Below are positions 16,536 to 27,361 of a stretch of 64,000 bases of DNA, in pieces. The position numbers and the translations under genes were made by a program. Position 1 is the stretch's first letter. Each line of letters begins with the position of its first letter. The notes under the pieces were generated by a model that saw only the letters and a list, made by a program, of their open reading frames with translations, was not told where the DNA came from and did no database searches. The DNA comes from an uncultured Gemmiger sp. (GTDB lineage Bacteria; Bacillota; Clostridia; Oscillospirales; Ruminococcaceae): contig CALXAH010000009.1 in NCBI GenBank assembly GCA_944386225.1, forward strand, positions 23,564 to 87,563, written 5' to 3'.

Positions 16536-17069
16536 CTACCGGCTGTGCCGCGCCGTCAGGCAGGCGGCCAGGTCGCTGGCGCCATCCAGAAGCAGCGCAA
16601 TGCCGAAGATCCGGATCACAAGCTGCGCTGTCTGGAAAGGCCGCACCAAAATGATCAGCCCCAGGGCCAGCGGCAGAAAACTGGAAATGGCTAAAGGAAC
16701 CTGTGCATCAAGCCGATTCCGCAGCGCGTCGATGGCAAGCGGCAGTTTGCCAAGCCCGTCGAGCAGAAGCAGCGCGCCCAGTACCAGCGGCAGAACCGAC
16801 AAAATCACATGGGGCCATAACAGAGCAAACAGGGTGAACGCCAGAGAAAGAGCCGTCAAAAACAGATCTCCCGGCAGTGACTGGCCGGACTTGCGTGCCT
16901 TCATATACCGGAACAGATGCCCCAGCCCGTACAGCGCGGAGCCGGCAGCAAGCAGCCAGACGAACACCGTGCCGCTGACGCCGGGAAAGAGCAGCAGCAA
17001 GATGCCGAATCCCATATACAGCGCAGCCAGCCATACCGATGCGGACCGAACCCAGAAAAACTGGAACAA
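16536..17069 (-). CDS. HdeD/DUF308 family membrane protein
   Basis: About 177 residues form six predicted membrane helices in three repeated helix pairs, the pattern of DUF308/HdeD proteins (GFGILLLLFPG, then VILSVLPLVLGALLLLDGL, then ALGLIILVRPF). HdeD is linked to acid resistance in enterobacteria; in Gram-positives the role is unknown. AAGGAGG lies directly before a GTG at 17078 (too close) and 8 bases before a TTG at 17069, so the TTG is used here. It starts 31 bp after the bile salt hydrolase gene in the same direction and probably shares its transcript. Confidence 0.75.
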   Translation of the reverse strand: MFQFFWVRSASVWLAALYMGFGILLLLFPGVSGTVFVWLLAAGSALYGLGHLFRYMKARKSGQSLPGDLFLTALSLAFTLFALLWPHVILSVLPLVLGALLLLDGLGKLPLAIDALRNRLDAQVPLAISSFLPLALGLIILVRPFQTAQLVIRIFGIALLLDGASDLAACLTARHSR

Positions 17070-17100
17070 GGTGCACACCTCCTTTTTTATACGGAGTGGG

Positions 17101-18087
17101 TCAGCTGTCTGCGTTGATGTGGCAGATCTGCTGACCGGCGTTCAGCGGAAACACGGACAATTGCTCTCCTTCCAGATCCGCTCCGTTCAGATGGACAGCG
17201 CTGATCTGATTGTTTCCATAGGTCTTGTAATAGTATATGCCGGTGGAAGCGTCAATACAGCAGGAATAGGTGGTAATATCCGGTTTGCCTTCCGGCGTAA
17301 TCACGCTGCCCCGCACCATGGATACACCATCCAGAATGTGGAAGAACTGGCCCACTGCGTCTTCACGGGTGTCGCCCCACAAAGAGTTTTCCTTTAAAAA
17401 GCAGGCGCGGACAAAGCGGGACTGGGGCGACCAGTCTCCCGGCAGACCGATGGCACCCATGCCCTGGCCCACTGTGCGCAGATCCAGGCCGGGTGCAAAG
17501 CGGTTCTCCGGCGGCCGGGCAGACAGATGCATATAATTGTTCAGATTGGCCAGCTGGAGAGGATACGGTGGATTGTTGGTCAGTACGCCTGCCGGATCGT
17601 CGTACAGATGAATGCCATCCTGCGTGGCCTCCATTACCAGACAGCCGGAACCGTCGGCAATATGCCAGTGCAACGGTGCCAGAGGGTAGTTGGGCGCAAA
17701 GGGAAGGGCGGCAAGCCGAAGCTGTTCCAGCGTCTGCCGTGCCTGCGCCAGATCGGCGCAGCGGCCCAGCACCAGCGGAATCAGCTCATAGGGGGTTACA
17801 GCTAGTGTGTCCCCGTGCTCGGCAGGGGGATAGTACGCGTTTCCGGGGAAATTCAGCCCGGCCATGTACAGGCCTTTTTCGTTCATTGCTTCGGCATAAA
17901 GGGGATAATTGCCGGCTACCGTAGCCATGCCGATCAGGGCGTAATGCCGGGGAAGCGGTTCCCGAAGCCGGAAGGCAAAGGAATAGTTGCGCGGCGTAAT
18001 TACTACCTGCTCGCCAAACGAGTACTCAAGATCCAGATTGCGGCCGAATAACGGCCCGGCTGTGCGGACTGCCAGACTTGTGCACAT
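17101..18087 (-). CDS. bsh: Choloylglycine (bile salt) hydrolase, Ntn-hydrolase C59 family
   Basis: The 328-residue protein begins MCTSLAVRTAGPLFGRNLDL; removal of Met1 would expose the catalytic Cys2. Other residues of characterised bile salt hydrolases are present: Arg16, Asp19, Asn79 (GLNFPGN), Asn172 (LTNNPPYP) and Arg224 (GDWSPQSRFVRA), plus YYYKTYGNNQ near the end. These enzymes cut the amide bond of glycine- or taurine-conjugated bile acids. The related penicillin V acylases share the fold, but NNPPYP and SRFVRA favour a bile salt hydrolase. AAGGAGG precedes the ATG at 18087. No signal peptide is seen, so it is cytoplasmic. Confidence 0.88.
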   Translation of the reverse strand: MCTSLAVRTAGPLFGRNLDLEYSFGEQVVITPRNYSFAFRLREPLPRHYALIGMATVAGNYPLYAEAMNEKGLYMAGLNFPGNAYYPPAEHGDTLAVTPYELIPLVLGRCADLAQARQTLEQLRLAALPFAPNYPLAPLHWHIADGSGCLVMEATQDGIHLYDDPAGVLTNNPPYPLQLANLNNYMHLSARPPENRFAPGLDLRTVGQGMGAIGLPGDWSPQSRFVRACFLKENSLWGDTREDAVGQFFHILDGVSMVRGSVITPEGKPDITTYSCCIDASTGIYYYKTYGNNQISAVHLNGADLEGEQLSVFPLNAGQQICHINADS

Positions 18088-18239
18088 AGATGCTGCCTCC
18101 TTGCGTGAAACAATATAATTTAGTATATCCCAAAACCCTGGGATACACCAAGAGGACGTTTGCGGATTTGACCTCAATATGCTATCATTATAGCGAAAAT
18201 ACTTTACCTGATGCCCGGTGAACAGGGAGGGATCAACCG

Positions 18240-20513
18240 ATGGAAGAAACCCGGATACAAGCCCGCCTGCGCCGCGCGGCCAGGATCATACTGACCGCCG
18301 GGCTGCTTCTCCTTGCTGTGGGCATAGGGGTGGCGGCCTTTCTGGTAAATTCCATGATTCAGGTTACCAACAGCCAGATGCGGGCTGAAACGGACGAATA
18401 TAAGAACCGCCTGACCAGGCAGATCAGTTCGGACTTCCAGATTCTTACCACTATGTCCAGTTTTCTGGAGTTTACCGAGGTGGAACAGGCGGACAATTTT
18501 GCACAGATTCTGGATCAATCCAACCTGCGCAGTGACTTTGTAACAATGGCCTACTTTCCGACGGATGGTACGGGGGTAGTGGCGATTCCGGATGAGCCGG
18601 TTCGCACGGATGTTCGGCTTGAGGACATGCAGCCGGAAGTCCAGAATGTAGTGTCCCGGACCCGGAACGGCGAGGCGGCTCTGTCCAAGCTGTTTGAAAG
18701 CGAACTGACCCGGGAAAAGATTTTTGTGTATGGTATTCCGGTGGAGGAGAACGGCCGGGTGGTAGGCTCCCTGATTGCCAGTGATCAGCTGGAGATTTTC
18801 AGCGATATACTCGGCGGCGATACGGTGCTGGGGGGAAATGGGCATATCCATATGATCAGTACGTCGGGGGAATTCCTGATCCGATCGCAGGACGCCGTAG
18901 TGCAGGAGAATATGGAAACCATTTTTGATGGCCCGTACTTTTCCGAAAAAGAGACGGAGCGAATTCAGGCGGCGCTTGCCGGTCAGGAAACCATATATAC
19001 ATCCTTCCGGTACCAAGGACGCAGTTATCAGGCGCTTTTGCAGCCGGTGGAAATCAACGGCTGGTACATGCTTTGCGTGAACAGCATGCGGGAAAGCAGC
19101 GAGATCTACAGGATCGTTATGGTGATTGCGATTACCTTTGCCGGTGCGCTGCTGCTGATGGTGCTTCTGCTGGCCTATGGTTACCGGCTGACCCGGCGCA
19201 GCAATCGGGAGCTGCATGATTTGGCGTTCCATGATCCGCTTACCGGTGGAGACAATCTGCGCAGTTTTATGCTGCGGCTGACCGAAGTTCTGCCGCAGCA
19301 GAATGACTGCAATGTAGCAGCGCTGAATGTGCACCAATTCAAATTCATCAACGAAATCTTCGGCAGGGAACGGGCAGACCGGCTTCTGCGCCATATTCAC
19401 CAGGAGTTTTCCAAGCGCCTGCAGCCGGATGAATTTTGCTGCCGTGACAGTGCCGACCGGTTTTTTGCTGTGCTGCGGGGAACGGATGCCGGGCAGGTGG
19501 CTGCGCGGCTGAACGGAATTATGGATGAAATCTGCCGCACGGCACTGGAGGATACCAACAGCGACTATCGGGTGCTGCTCTACTGCGGGATGCTTTCCGC
19601 GGCGGAATGCGCCGCCGCGCCGCAGGATATCAACGGCGCGCTGACCCGGGCACTGTTCGCGCTGGAACGGGCCAAAGGAAATGACCGGAACACCGTCTGG
19701 ATTTACGACGCGGAGCTTCACAAACAGGAAGAAGTGGCCAACTACGTGGAAAGCCATATGCACCAGGCTCTCCGCGACCGGGAATTCCGGATGTATCTGC
19801 AGCCCAAAATTGATCTGCAGACCGGCCGTTTGGGCGGCGCCGAAGCGCTGGTGCGGTGGATTCCGGGCAACGGCCGTATGCTGTATCCCGACCAGTTTAT
19901 CCCTCTGTTTGAAGCCAACGGCTTCAGCGTATCGCTGGATCTGTATATGGTGGAGTGCGCCTGCCGGCAGCTGCGAACCTGGATGGACCAGGGTATTAAG
20001 CCGGTTCCGCTCTCGGTAAACCAGTCCAAACTGCTTTTCTTTGAGGCGGATTATATTCAGAACCTTCAGCAGATCATCAGCCGGCACAATGTATCCGCCC
20101 GGTGGATTACGCTGGAAATTCTGGAGGGTCTGGCTCTGGAAAATGCCGAAAAACTGAATGCGCGTATCGAGCAGCTGCAGAAGATCGGATTCCGAATTTC
20201 GATGGATGATTTCGGAAGCGGTTATTCGTCCTTGAATACGTTGAGCCATCTGCATATTGACGAGCTGAAACTGGACCGGGGCTTCCTTATGGAAGTAGCC
20301 GATCAGGGGAATACTCGTTCCCGTATCATTATGGAGCAGATTGTCCAGATGGCAAAGCGCCTGGGGATCTCCGTGGTGGTGGAAGGGGTCGAAACCCGGG
20401 AAAACGAGGAACTGATCCGCACCCTGGGCTGCGACTACGGGCAGGGATACTACTACAGCAAACCCATCGATGCCGATGCCTTCACGGCCCGCTTCTGGGG
20501 CTGCGAATTATGA
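18240..20513 (+). CDS. Cache-type sensor with degenerate GGDEF and intact EAL domain (c-di-GMP phosphodiesterase)
   Basis: Of 757 residues, about 14-36 form a membrane helix, 45-275 an extracytoplasmic Cache-like sensor, and 290-315 a second helix. The GGDEF domain (about 330-490) is degenerate: the signature position reads CRDSADRFF, so it should not make c-di-GMP. The EAL domain (about 500-750) keeps GAEALVRW, SVNQSKL, ITLEILEG, MDDFGSGYSS, ELKLDRGF and VVVEGVET, the metal- and substrate-binding set, so it should hydrolyse c-di-GMP. GGGAGGG precedes the ATG. Its stop lies back to back with that of the convergent pseudouridine synthase gene. Confidence 0.92.
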   Translation: MEETRIQARLRRAARIILTAGLLLLAVGIGVAAFLVNSMIQVTNSQMRAETDEYKNRLTRQISSDFQILTTMSSFLEFTEVEQADNFAQILDQSNLRSDFVTMAYFPTDGTGVVAIPDEPVRTDVRLEDMQPEVQNVVSRTRNGEAALSKLFESELTREKIFVYGIPVEENGRVVGSLIASDQLEIFSDILGGDTVLGGNGHIHMISTSGEFLIRSQDAVVQENMETIFDGPYFSEKETERIQAALAGQETIYTSFRYQGRSYQALLQPVEINGWYMLCVNSMRESSEIYRIVMVIAITFAGALLLMVLLLAYGYRLTRRSNRELHDLAFHDPLTGGDNLRSFMLRLTEVLPQQNDCNVAALNVHQFKFINEIFGRERADRLLRHIHQEFSKRLQPDEFCCRDSADRFFAVLRGTDAGQVAARLNGIMDEICRTALEDTNSDYRVLLYCGMLSAAECAAAPQDINGALTRALFALERAKGNDRNTVWIYDAELHKQEEVANYVESHMHQALRDREFRMYLQPKIDLQTGRLGGAEALVRWIPGNGRMLYPDQFIPLFEANGFSVSLDLYMVECACRQLRTWMDQGIKPVPLSVNQSKLLFFEADYIQNLQQIISRHNVSARWITLEILEGLALENAEKLNARIEQLQKIGFRISMDDFGSGYSSLNTLSHLHIDELKLDRGFLMEVADQGNTRSRIIMEQIVQMAKRLGISVVVEGVETRENEELIRTLGCDYGQGYYYSKPIDADAFTARFWGCEL

Positions 20514-21482
20514 ACGGGGCGAGGGCTTGTCTGCCCGGGCGAGCGCATGAAACTGCCGGATGATTTCCGGGTCAGGCAGTTCCACGGTTTTGCCGGTCAG
20601 ATACTGCAGGGTGTTCTCTGGCGGGATCTCGCCAAAGGTCAGGCGGACGGCACACAATGCCTGGGTCTTGAAGCCGGTGCGCTCATTCATCTTCCGGTTT
20701 CCGTACTTGATGTCCCCCAGCACCGGCGCGCCCAGAAAAGCCAGATGCGCCCGGATCTGGTGGGTGCGGCCCGTCACAAGTCCGATGCGGCAAAGGGCAA
20801 ACGGCCCATTCTGCTCCAGCACCTCCACCTCGGTGATGATCTTTTTGTATCCCTCGGCAGGCTGCGGGCGCACCGTGACCTTGTTGTTCTTCTCACTGTG
20901 GTACAGCCAGGCCTCGTGGCGGCCCTTGGGCGGGGCGCCCACCGTGATGGTCAGGTATTCCTTGCGTACCCGGTCCTCCCGGATGATGGCGTTCATATCC
21001 CGCAGGGCCGGATAGGTCTTGGCGGCAATCACAAGCCCCTCGGTTCCCCGGTCCAGCCGGTTGCAGATGGAGGGGGTAAAGCTGTTTTCGCTGCCGGGCT
21101 CAAACTCGCCCTTTTCGCCCAGATAAGCAAGAAAGGCGCTCACCAGATCCGGGTCGCCCGTCCGGTCGGAGTGGCAGAGCAGATGGGCAGGCTTGTACAG
21201 CACCGCCAGATCCCCGTTTTCCAGCAGAACGCGCACCCGCGGCTGTTTAGGGGTGCGGCGCGGCGCGGGCGCGGCGGGGAAGAACTCATCATTCAGATAC
21301 AGCTCAATCACGTCGCCCTGCTGCAGACGGTAGTCCGGGGCGGCTTTTTTGCCGTTTACCTTGATCCGTTTGTTGCGGAAACTTTTATACAGCAGCCCGG
21401 TGGGAAGCCCGGACGTTACCCGCTCCACAAAGCGGGAAAGGCGAACCTGGTCGTCGTTGGCTCCGGCGGTAAAACTTTTCAT
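20508..21482 (-). CDS. RluA-family rRNA pseudouridine synthase (RluC/RluD type)
   Basis: The 324-residue protein has an N-terminal S4 RNA-binding domain (about 14-75, RLSRFVERV...IKVNGKKA) and a RluA-type catalytic domain with the aspartate in NRLDRGTEGLV and GLVTGRTHQIRAHLAFLG. It isomerises uridines of 23S rRNA; exact sites cannot be read here. A second RluD-type gene lies at 41701, so this copy is a paralogue. It is convergent with the EAL gene, stop codons adjacent. Confidence 0.93.
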   Translation of the reverse strand: MKSFTAGANDDQVRLSRFVERVTSGLPTGLLYKSFRNKRIKVNGKKAAPDYRLQQGDVIELYLNDEFFPAAPAPRRTPKQPRVRVLLENGDLAVLYKPAHLLCHSDRTGDPDLVSAFLAYLGEKGEFEPGSENSFTPSICNRLDRGTEGLVIAAKTYPALRDMNAIIREDRVRKEYLTITVGAPPKGRHEAWLYHSEKNNKVTVRPQPAEGYKKIITEVEVLEQNGPFALCRIGLVTGRTHQIRAHLAFLGAPVLGDIKYGNRKMNERTGFKTQALCAVRLTFGEIPPENTLQYLTGKTVELPDPEIIRQFHALARADKPSPRS

Positions 21483-21569
21483 TTTGCAGCTCGCTTTCTC
21501 TTTTCAAGAGTTTTTATTTAGTATATAATTATACGATGCCAATGTAAAGCACGGAGAGGGGATGGGCCG

Positions 21570-22322
21570 ATGACGCAGCGGGATAAAGCCAGTGCAGAGC
21601 ACAATATCCACGAAAACCATCGGGCCCGGATGCAGCAGCGGGTACAGACCTATGGGCTGGAAAGCCTGGCTGATCACGAGCTGCTGGAATACCTGCTCTT
21701 TTTTGTGATTCCTCGCCGGGATACCAACCCCTTGGCCCACCGGCTGATCGACCATTTCGGCGGTTTACATCAGGTGCTGGACGCCAGCTATGACCAGCTG
21801 CTGGAGGTGGAGGGCATCGGCCCGGCCAGCGCCCGGCTTCTGTCCACCTATCTGCCGGTCAACCGCTGCTATCTGCGCAGCCGCGCCCAGCGGGTCGGTC
21901 TGGAAACGCTGGAAAAACAGGCGGAGTATCTGCTGCCGCTGTTCCACGGCCAGAATATGGAGATCGTATACGAGTTGTTGCTGGACGACCGGTTCCGCCT
22001 GCTGCGGGCGGTTCGCCTGGCGGAAGGCGTCAGCAACTCGGTCCAGCTGGACACCAAGAAAGCGGTGGCCGAGGCCCTGCGCAGCGGTGCCACCACCGTG
22101 GTGCTGGCCCATAACCATCCCGGCGGGTACGAGGTCCCCTCCGCGGATGACGCGGTAATCACCGGCAAGCTGATGCAGCAGCTGGATGTGGTGGGCATTG
22201 CCCTGCTGGATCATATCATTGTGGCGCAGGACCGGTATTTATCCATGCGGGCCACCGGCCGGCTGCCCCGGCTGCGGAACGGCTCGGTGGAGATGGAATT
22301 TCTTGTGAGCAGCGGCGGATGA
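21570..22322 (+). CDS. radC: RadC family JAB/MPN-domain protein
   Basis: The 250-residue protein has an N-terminal helix-hairpin-helix part (LEVEGIGPASARL, about 72-84) and a C-terminal JAMM domain with the metal motif AHNHPGG followed by PSADD. RadC was named for DNA repair but its role is not established. AGAGGGGATGGGCCG precedes the ATG. It opens a unit with uvrB and uvrA 47 bp downstream. Confidence 0.93.
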   Translation: MTQRDKASAEHNIHENHRARMQQRVQTYGLESLADHELLEYLLFFVIPRRDTNPLAHRLIDHFGGLHQVLDASYDQLLEVEGIGPASARLLSTYLPVNRCYLRSRAQRVGLETLEKQAEYLLPLFHGQNMEIVYELLLDDRFRLLRAVRLAEGVSNSVQLDTKKAVAEALRSGATTVVLAHNHPGGYEVPSADDAVITGKLMQQLDVVGIALLDHIIVAQDRYLSMRATGRLPRLRNGSVEMEFLVSSGG

Positions 22323-22369
22323 GAAAATTGCCTGCCGCACGGGCATACTGAATCCGGAGGATTCTGGCA

Positions 22370-24376
22370 ATGGATCAATTCAAACTTCATGCGCCCTATC
22401 AGCCCACCGGCGATCAGCCCCAGGCGATCGACGCGCTGGTAAAAGGCATTCTGGAAGGGGACAAGGCCCAGACGCTGCTGGGCGTGACCGGCAGCGGCAA
22501 GACCTTTACCATGGCCAACGTGATCGAGCGGGTCAACCGCCCGACCCTGGTGCTGGCACACAACAAAACCCTGGCCGCCCAGCTCTGCACCGAGTTCCGG
22601 GAGTTCTTCCCCGAGAACGCGGTGGAATATTTTGTGTCCTATTACGACTACTACCAGCCGGAGGCCTACATCCCGTCCACCGATACCTATATCGAAAAGG
22701 ACAGCGCCATCAACGATGAGATCGACCGGCTGCGCCATTCGGCCACCGCGGCCCTGTCCGAGCGGCGGGACGTGATCATCGTGGCCAGCGTTTCCTGCAT
22801 CTACAGCCTGGGCGACCCCATTGACTACCGCAGCATGGTGATCAGCCTGCGCCCCGGCATGCAGATGGAGCGGGACGAGCTCTGCCGCCGCCTGGTGGAC
22901 CTGCAGTATGAGCGCAACGACATCAACTTCGTACGCAACAAATTCCGCGTCCGGGGTGACGTGGTGGAGATCAACCTGGCCTATATGAACGACGTGGCCA
23001 TCCGCGTGGAGTTCTTCGGCGACGAGATCGACCGCATCAGTGAGATGAACCCCCTTACCGGTGAGCGTAAAAACGTGGTCAAGCACGTGGCCATCTTCCC
23101 GGCCAGCCATTACATCGTCTCCAAGGAGAAGATGCAGGCAGGTCTGGCCCGCATCCGGGAGGAGATGGACGCCCAGGTGCGCGCCTTTACCGAACAGGGC
23201 AAACTGATCGAAGCCCAGCGCATCGCCCAGCGCACCAACTACGATATGGAGATGCTGCAGGAGGTGGGCACCTGCAAGGGCATCGAGAACTACTCGGCGG
23301 TGCTGTCCGGCCGGGCGCCCGGTTCCACCCCTACCACCCTGCTGGACTACTTCCCGGAGGATTTCCTCCTGTTTGTGGACGAAAGCCACGTGATGCTGCC
23401 CCAGCTGCGGGCCATGTACGGCGGCGACTACGCCCGCAAGCGGACGCTGGTGGACTTCGGTTTTCGCCTGCCCTCCGCCTTTGACAACCGCCCCCTCAAA
23501 TTTGAGGAGGTGGAACAGAAACTCAACCAGATGGTCTTTGTCAGCGCCACCCCCGGCCCTTATGAAAAGGAGCACAGCACCCGGGTGGCCCAGCAGGTCA
23601 TCCGCCCCACCGGCCTGGTGGATCCGGTGATCGTGGTCAAGCCGGTGGAGGGCCAGATCGAGGATCTGCTGGGCGAGATCCGCCAGCGCACCGACAAAAA
23701 CGAGCGGGTGCTGGTGACCACCCTGACCAAGAAGATGGCCGAGGACCTGACCGATTACCTGACCGACCAGGGGGTCAAGGTCAAGTATATGCACCACGAG
23801 GTGGATACCTTTGAGCGTATGGAACTGATCAAAGACCTGCGCAGCGGCGCCATCGACGTGATCGTGGGCATCAACCTGCTGCGGGAGGGCCTGGACCTGC
23901 CGGAAGTATCCCTGGTGGCAATCCTGGACGCGGACAAGGAAGGCTTTTTGCGCAGCGAGACCAGCCTGATCCAGACCATCGGCCGGGCGGCCCGCAACGC
24001 GGAGGGCACGGTCATTATGTACGCCGACCAGGTCACCCCCAGCATGGAGCAGGCCATCACCGAGACTGAACGCCGCCGCGCCATCCAGATGGCCTATAAC
24101 CAGGAGCACGGCATCGTGCCCAAAACCATCGTCAAGAGCATCCGGGACACCATCGAAATCAGCGACAAGGCGGAGAATGCCAAAAACGGCACCCGCCGCC
24201 TGAGCAAGGCAGAACGGGAGCAGCTGATTACCCGCCTGACCCGCGAGATGAAGGAGGCGGCCCGCCTGCTGGAATTCGAGCATGCGGCCTTCCTGCGTGA
24301 CCGCATCGACAAGCTGCGCCGGGGCGAAAATCCAAAGGACGACACAGCGGCACCCAAACGAAAGAAAAGAGGGTAA
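22370..24376 (+). CDS. uvrB: Excinuclease ABC subunit B
   Basis: The 668-residue protein is full length and shows UvrB features: Walker A GVTGSGKT near 38, the beta-hairpin region [22 protein letters not shown], helicase motifs [33 protein letters not shown] split over about 505-530, QTIGRAARN, and a C-terminal UVR motif ([14 protein letters not shown]) that contacts UvrC. It verifies damage handed over by UvrA and loads UvrC. CCGGAGGA lies upstream of the ATG. uvrA starts 8 bp after its stop; uvrC is not in the window. Confidence 0.98.
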   Translation: MDQFKLHAPYQPTGDQPQAIDALVKGILEGDKAQTLLGVTGSGKTFTMANVIERVNRPTLVLAHNKTLAAQLCTEFREFFPENAVEYFVSYYDYYQPEAYIPSTDTYIEKDSAINDEIDRLRHSATAALSERRDVIIVASVSCIYSLGDPIDYRSMVISLRPGMQMERDELCRRLVDLQYERNDINFVRNKFRVRGDVVEINLAYMNDVAIRVEFFGDEIDRISEMNPLTGERKNVVKHVAIFPASHYIVSKEKMQAGLARIREEMDAQVRAFTEQGKLIEAQRIAQRTNYDMEMLQEVGTCKGIENYSAVLSGRAPGSTPTTLLDYFPEDFLLFVDESHVMLPQLRAMYGGDYARKRTLVDFGFRLPSAFDNRPLKFEEVEQKLNQMVFVSATPGPYEKEHSTRVAQQVIRPTGLVDPVIVVKPVEGQIEDLLGEIRQRTDKNERVLVTTLTKKMAEDLTDYLTDQGVKVKYMHHEVDTFERMELIKDLRSGAIDVIVGINLLREGLDLPEVSLVAILDADKEGFLRSETSLIQTIGRAARNAEGTVIMYADQVTPSMEQAITETERRRAIQMAYNQEHGIVPKTIVKSIRDTIEISDKAENAKNGTRRLSKAEREQLITRLTREMKEAARLLEFEHAAFLRDRIDKLRRGENPKDDTAAPKRKKRG

Positions 24377-24384
24377 ACACAACC

Positions 24385-27240
24385 TTGAGCAACGATAAAA
24401 TCATCATCCGGGGCGCCCGGGAACACAACCTGAAAAACATCGACCTGACCATCCCCCGGGACAAGCTGGTGGTAATGACCGGCCTGTCCGGCAGCGGCAA
24501 GTCCAGCCTGGCCTTCGATACGATCTACGCCGACGGCCAGCGCCGCTATATGGAAAGCCTGTCCAGCTATGCCCGGCAGTTCCTGGGCCAGATGGAAAAG
24601 CCGGATGTGGATGAGATCCAGGGCCTTTCCCCGGCGGTATCCATCGACCAGAAAACCACCAGCCGCAACCCCCGTTCCACGGTGGGCACGGTGACCGAGA
24701 TCTACGACTATCTGCGCCTTTTGTATGCCCGTATCGGCATTCCTCACTGCCCGGTCTGCGGCCGGGAGATCAGCCAGCAGACGGTGGACCAGATGGTGGA
24801 TACGGTGCTGGCCCTGCCCCAGGGCACCAAGTTTCAGGTGCTGGCCCCGGTGGTGCGGGGCCGCAAGGGCACCCAGCAGAAAGAGCTGGAGGCAGCCCGC
24901 CGCAGCGGCTTTGCCCGGGTGCGGATCGACGGCAACCTCTACGACCTTGAGGAAGAGATCAGCCTGGAAAAGAACAAAAAGCACACGGTGGAGATCGTAG
25001 TGGACCGTCTGTCCCTGAACGATTCGGTGCGCAGCCGTCTGGCAGATTCTCTGGAAACGGCTCTGAACCTGACCGGCGGCCTGGCCACGGTGGACGTGAT
25101 CGGCGGAGAAGAGATGCAGTTCAGCCAGAACTACGCCTGCCCGGAACACGGCATTTCGGTGGACGAGCTGACCCCCCGTATGTTCAGCTTCAACAACCCC
25201 TTCGGCGCCTGCCCCACCTGTACCGGCCTGGGCACCTTTATGAAGGTGGATCCGGAACTCATCATCCCCAACAAAAAGCTCTCCATCCGGGAGGGGGCCA
25301 TCAAGGCCAGCGGCTGGTACTATGCCGACGGCTCGGTAAGTTCCATGTACTATGAGGGCCTGGGCAAACGGTACGGTTTCACCCTGGATACCCCCATCTG
25401 CGAGATGAGCAAGGAGGCGGTGGACGCCATCCTGTACGGCACCAAGGGCGAGCGCATCGAGATGCACCGGGAGAACGAGTTCGGCTCCGGCCGGTACTTC
25501 AACGATTTTGAAGGTATCGTCAATAACCTGGAACGCCGCTTCCGGGAGACCGGCAGCGAGTGGATGAAAGAGGAGATCGCCACCGTTATGAACGGGGTGG
25601 AGTGCCCCGACTGTCACGGCCACCGTCTCAAACCCACCAGCCTGGCGGTCACGGTGGGCGGCATCGCCATCAGCCAGTTCTGCGACATGAGCGTGCGGGA
25701 GGAACTGGAATTCCTGAACAACATCCAGCTTACCGAGATGCAGCACCGTATCGGCGACGGCATCCTGAAAGAGATCCGGGAGCGTCTGGGCTTTCTGCAG
25801 AACGTGGGCCTGGAATACCTGACCCTGTCCCGGGGTGCGGCCAGCCTGTCCGGCGGTGAGAGCCAGCGTATCCGTCTGGCCACCCAGATCGGCAGTGCCC
25901 TGACCGGCGTACTGTACGTGCTGGACGAGCCCAGCATCGGCCTGCACCAGCGGGACAACGACAAGCTGATCGCCACCCTGAAACGCCTGCGGGATCTGGG
26001 CAATACCCTGGTGGTGGTGGAGCACGACGAGGATACCATGCGCCAGGCGGATTTCATCGTGGATATCGGCCCCGGCGCGGGCGTCCACGGCGGCGAAGTG
26101 GTGGCGGCCGGCACGGTGGAGGACATCTGTGCCGAGCCCCGCAGCATCACCGGCGCGTACCTGTCCGGCCGAAAGCGGATCACCGTGCCCGCCACCCGGC
26201 GCAAGGGCAACGGCAACAAGATCCGGATCGTGGGCGCGCGGGAAAACAACCTGCAGAACGTCACGGTGGACATCCCGCTGGGTACCATGACCTGTGTGAC
26301 CGGTATCTCCGGCAGCGGCAAGTCCAGCCTGATCAACGAAATTCTGTATAAAAAGCTGGCCAGCGAGCTGAACGGCGCCCGTACCCGTCCCGGCCGTCAT
26401 AAGGAGATCCAGGGCCTGGAATTTGTGGACAAGGTCATCGGCATTGACCAGTCTCCCATCGGGCGCACGCCCCGGTCCAACCCGGCCACCTATACCGGCG
26501 TGTTCACCGATATCCGCAACGTGTTTGCCCAGACGCAGGACGCCAAGATGCGTGGGTACGGTCCCAGCCGGTTCAGCTTCAATGTAAAGGGCGGCCGGTG
26601 CGAAGCCTGTGAGGGCGACGGCATCCTGCAGATCGAGATGCACTTTTTGCCGGACATCTTTGTACCCTGTGAGGTCTGCAAAGGCGCCCGCTACAACCGG
26701 GAAACCCTGGAGGTCAAGTACAAGGACAAGACCATCGCCGATGTGCTGAACATGACGGTGGAGGAAGCCTGCAATTTCTTTGCCAACATCCCCCGCATTC
26801 ACCGCAAGCTGAAAACCCTGCTGGACGTGGGCCTGGGCTATATCCAGCTGGGGCAGAGTGCCACCACCCTCTCCGGCGGCGAGGCCCAGCGGGTCAAGCT
26901 GGCGCTGGAGCTGAGCAAGCGGGAGACCGGCCGCACGGTATATATCCTGGACGAGCCCACCACCGGCCTGCATGTGGCCGATGTGCACAAGCTGGTCAAG
27001 GTGCTGGACAAGCTCACCGACGCGGGCAACACCGTGGTGGTGATCGAGCATAACCTGGACATCATCAAGCGGGCGGATTATATCATTGATCTGGGCCCGG
27101 AGGGCGGCAGCGCGGGCGGCCGCGTGGTGGCCTGCGGCACCCCGGAACAGGTGGCCCAGACCCCGGGCTCCTATACCGGCCAGTACCTGAAACCCTTGCT
27201 GGAGCGGGACCGGGAGCCTGCCGACCCGCAGCAGAAATAA
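24385..27240 (+). CDS. uvrA: Excinuclease ABC subunit A
   Basis: The 951-residue protein has two ABC ATPase modules with Walker [11 protein letters not shown] near 32 and [10 protein letters not shown] near 640, signature motifs LSGGESQRI and LSGGEAQRV, Walker [12 protein letters not shown] and [11 protein letters not shown], and the zinc-binding cysteines ([13 protein letters not shown]). It finds distorted DNA as a dimer and recruits UvrB. The start is a TTG at 24385 with GAGGG upstream, 8 bp after uvrB, so translation is coupled. Confidence 0.98.
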   Translation: MSNDKIIIRGAREHNLKNIDLTIPRDKLVVMTGLSGSGKSSLAFDTIYADGQRRYMESLSSYARQFLGQMEKPDVDEIQGLSPAVSIDQKTTSRNPRSTVGTVTEIYDYLRLLYARIGIPHCPVCGREISQQTVDQMVDTVLALPQGTKFQVLAPVVRGRKGTQQKELEAARRSGFARVRIDGNLYDLEEEISLEKNKKHTVEIVVDRLSLNDSVRSRLADSLETALNLTGGLATVDVIGGEEMQFSQNYACPEHGISVDELTPRMFSFNNPFGACPTCTGLGTFMKVDPELIIPNKKLSIREGAIKASGWYYADGSVSSMYYEGLGKRYGFTLDTPICEMSKEAVDAILYGTKGERIEMHRENEFGSGRYFNDFEGIVNNLERRFRETGSEWMKEEIATVMNGVECPDCHGHRLKPTSLAVTVGGIAISQFCDMSVREELEFLNNIQLTEMQHRIGDGILKEIRERLGFLQNVGLEYLTLSRGAASLSGGESQRIRLATQIGSALTGVLYVLDEPSIGLHQRDNDKLIATLKRLRDLGNTLVVVEHDEDTMRQADFIVDIGPGAGVHGGEVVAAGTVEDICAEPRSITGAYLSGRKRITVPATRRKGNGNKIRIVGARENNLQNVTVDIPLGTMTCVTGISGSGKSSLINEILYKKLASELNGARTRPGRHKEIQGLEFVDKVIGIDQSPIGRTPRSNPATYTGVFTDIRNVFAQTQDAKMRGYGPSRFSFNVKGGRCEACEGDGILQIEMHFLPDIFVPCEVCKGARYNRETLEVKYKDKTIADVLNMTVEEACNFFANIPRIHRKLKTLLDVGLGYIQLGQSATTLSGGEAQRVKLALELSKRETGRTVYILDEPTTGLHVADVHKLVKVLDKLTDAGNTVVVIEHNLDIIKRADYIIDLGPEGGSAGGRVVACGTPEQVAQTPGSYTGQYLKPLLERDREPADPQQK

Positions 27241-27256
27241 GCCTGCCGGGCGGGTC

Positions 27257-27285
27257 TTGTGCTTTATCTGAATTTGTTGTATACT
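27257..27285 (+). promoter_or_regulatory. Promoter upstream of miaB
   Basis: TTGTGC (27257-27262), 17 bases, TATACT (27280-27285). It lies between uvrA and miaB and gives a leader of about 70 bases. Confidence 0.6.
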
Positions 27286-27361
27286 AAAACGGTGTATTTG
27301 ACGGACGCCGCATTGCCGGCGCACGGCCGCCTGCCCAGGCAGCCGGTAGAGAGGTGATTCC

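Noticed and set aside
27223-27256. GACCCGC/GCGGGTC repeat across the uvrA stop as a terminator
   Set aside because: The stem is 7 bp, the loop 20 bases, and the following TTGTGC is not a proper T-tract; TTGTGC also serves as the -35 of the next promoter.
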